From the NCBI GenBank assembly GCA_028699365.1, contig JAQVUQ010000206.1, positions 1 to 5,446 on the forward strand: 5,446 bases of DNA. The letters run 5' to 3'. Origin of the DNA: a bacterium (lineage in GTDB: Bacteria > UBP13 > UBA5359). The translations under genes and the position numbers were made by a program. Under the pieces are notes generated by a model, which was not told where the DNA came from, made no database searches, and worked only from the letters and a program-made list of their open reading frames with translations. Shown here piece by piece: positions 5,431-5,446 of the stretch; the first letter of the stretch is position 1; the number at the start of each line of letters is the position of its first letter.

Positions 5431-5446
5431 AATCTTCGATGGCTTA

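Noticed and set aside
1-5446. CRISPR array, tRNA, rRNA, insertion sequence or attachment site
   Set aside because: I saw no regularly spaced repeats, cloverleaf or rRNA-like sequence, transposase, integrase or terminal inverted repeats.

Overview
The window appears to come from a bacterium with many type IV pilin-like (pseudopilin) genes. It is probably an uncultured member of the Planctomycetota/Lentisphaerota/Verrucomicrobiota group or the Omnitrophota. The clues are two prepilins of the 'C-x-N-[IL]-H ... F-[RK]-C-P-N-D ... P-F-C-G' type, related to the H-X9-DG prepilins that are abundant in those phyla, together with strong Shine-Dalgarno sites and roughly balanced base composition. The phylum assignment is only an inference from protein style.

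All seven recognisable genes lie on the minus strand, so transcription runs from high to low coordinates. In that order they are: XRE regulator A (5430-5179), prepilin A (5157-4402), a 161-bp gap holding an operator-like palindrome and a promoter, XRE regulator B (4240-3914), prepilin B (3911-3273), a PilV/GspI-like minor pseudopilin (3263-2562), a PulJ/GspJ-like minor pseudopilin (2565-1543), and a large PilX/GspK-like minor pseudopilin (1505 to beyond position 1). The last gene is open over 501 codons and starts with TTG. It runs off the left edge of the window and is easy to miss in a search limited to ATG starts and complete ORFs.

The four genes from prepilin B onward follow the classic gspG/H-I-J-K order, including a K-type member without Glu+5. 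They probably build one pseudopilus, with the last three proteins forming its tip. Each main prepilin is preceded at once by its own small XRE/Cro-CI regulator. The two regulators are about 79% identical over 73 residues and share a perfectly conserved recognition-helix segment, although most codons there have changed synonymously. This points to an old, strongly constrained duplication of a regulator-plus-pilin cassette.

The regulators look like controller (C) proteins of restriction-modification systems, but no such system is present here. Regulator B has a perfect 17-bp palindrome about 50 bp upstream of its expected transcription start. Its -10 box sits almost against the start codon, suggesting a leaderless, autoregulated message. 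The most interesting hypothesis is a pilus operon run by a C-protein-like timing or switch circuit, with two cassettes able to cross-regulate.
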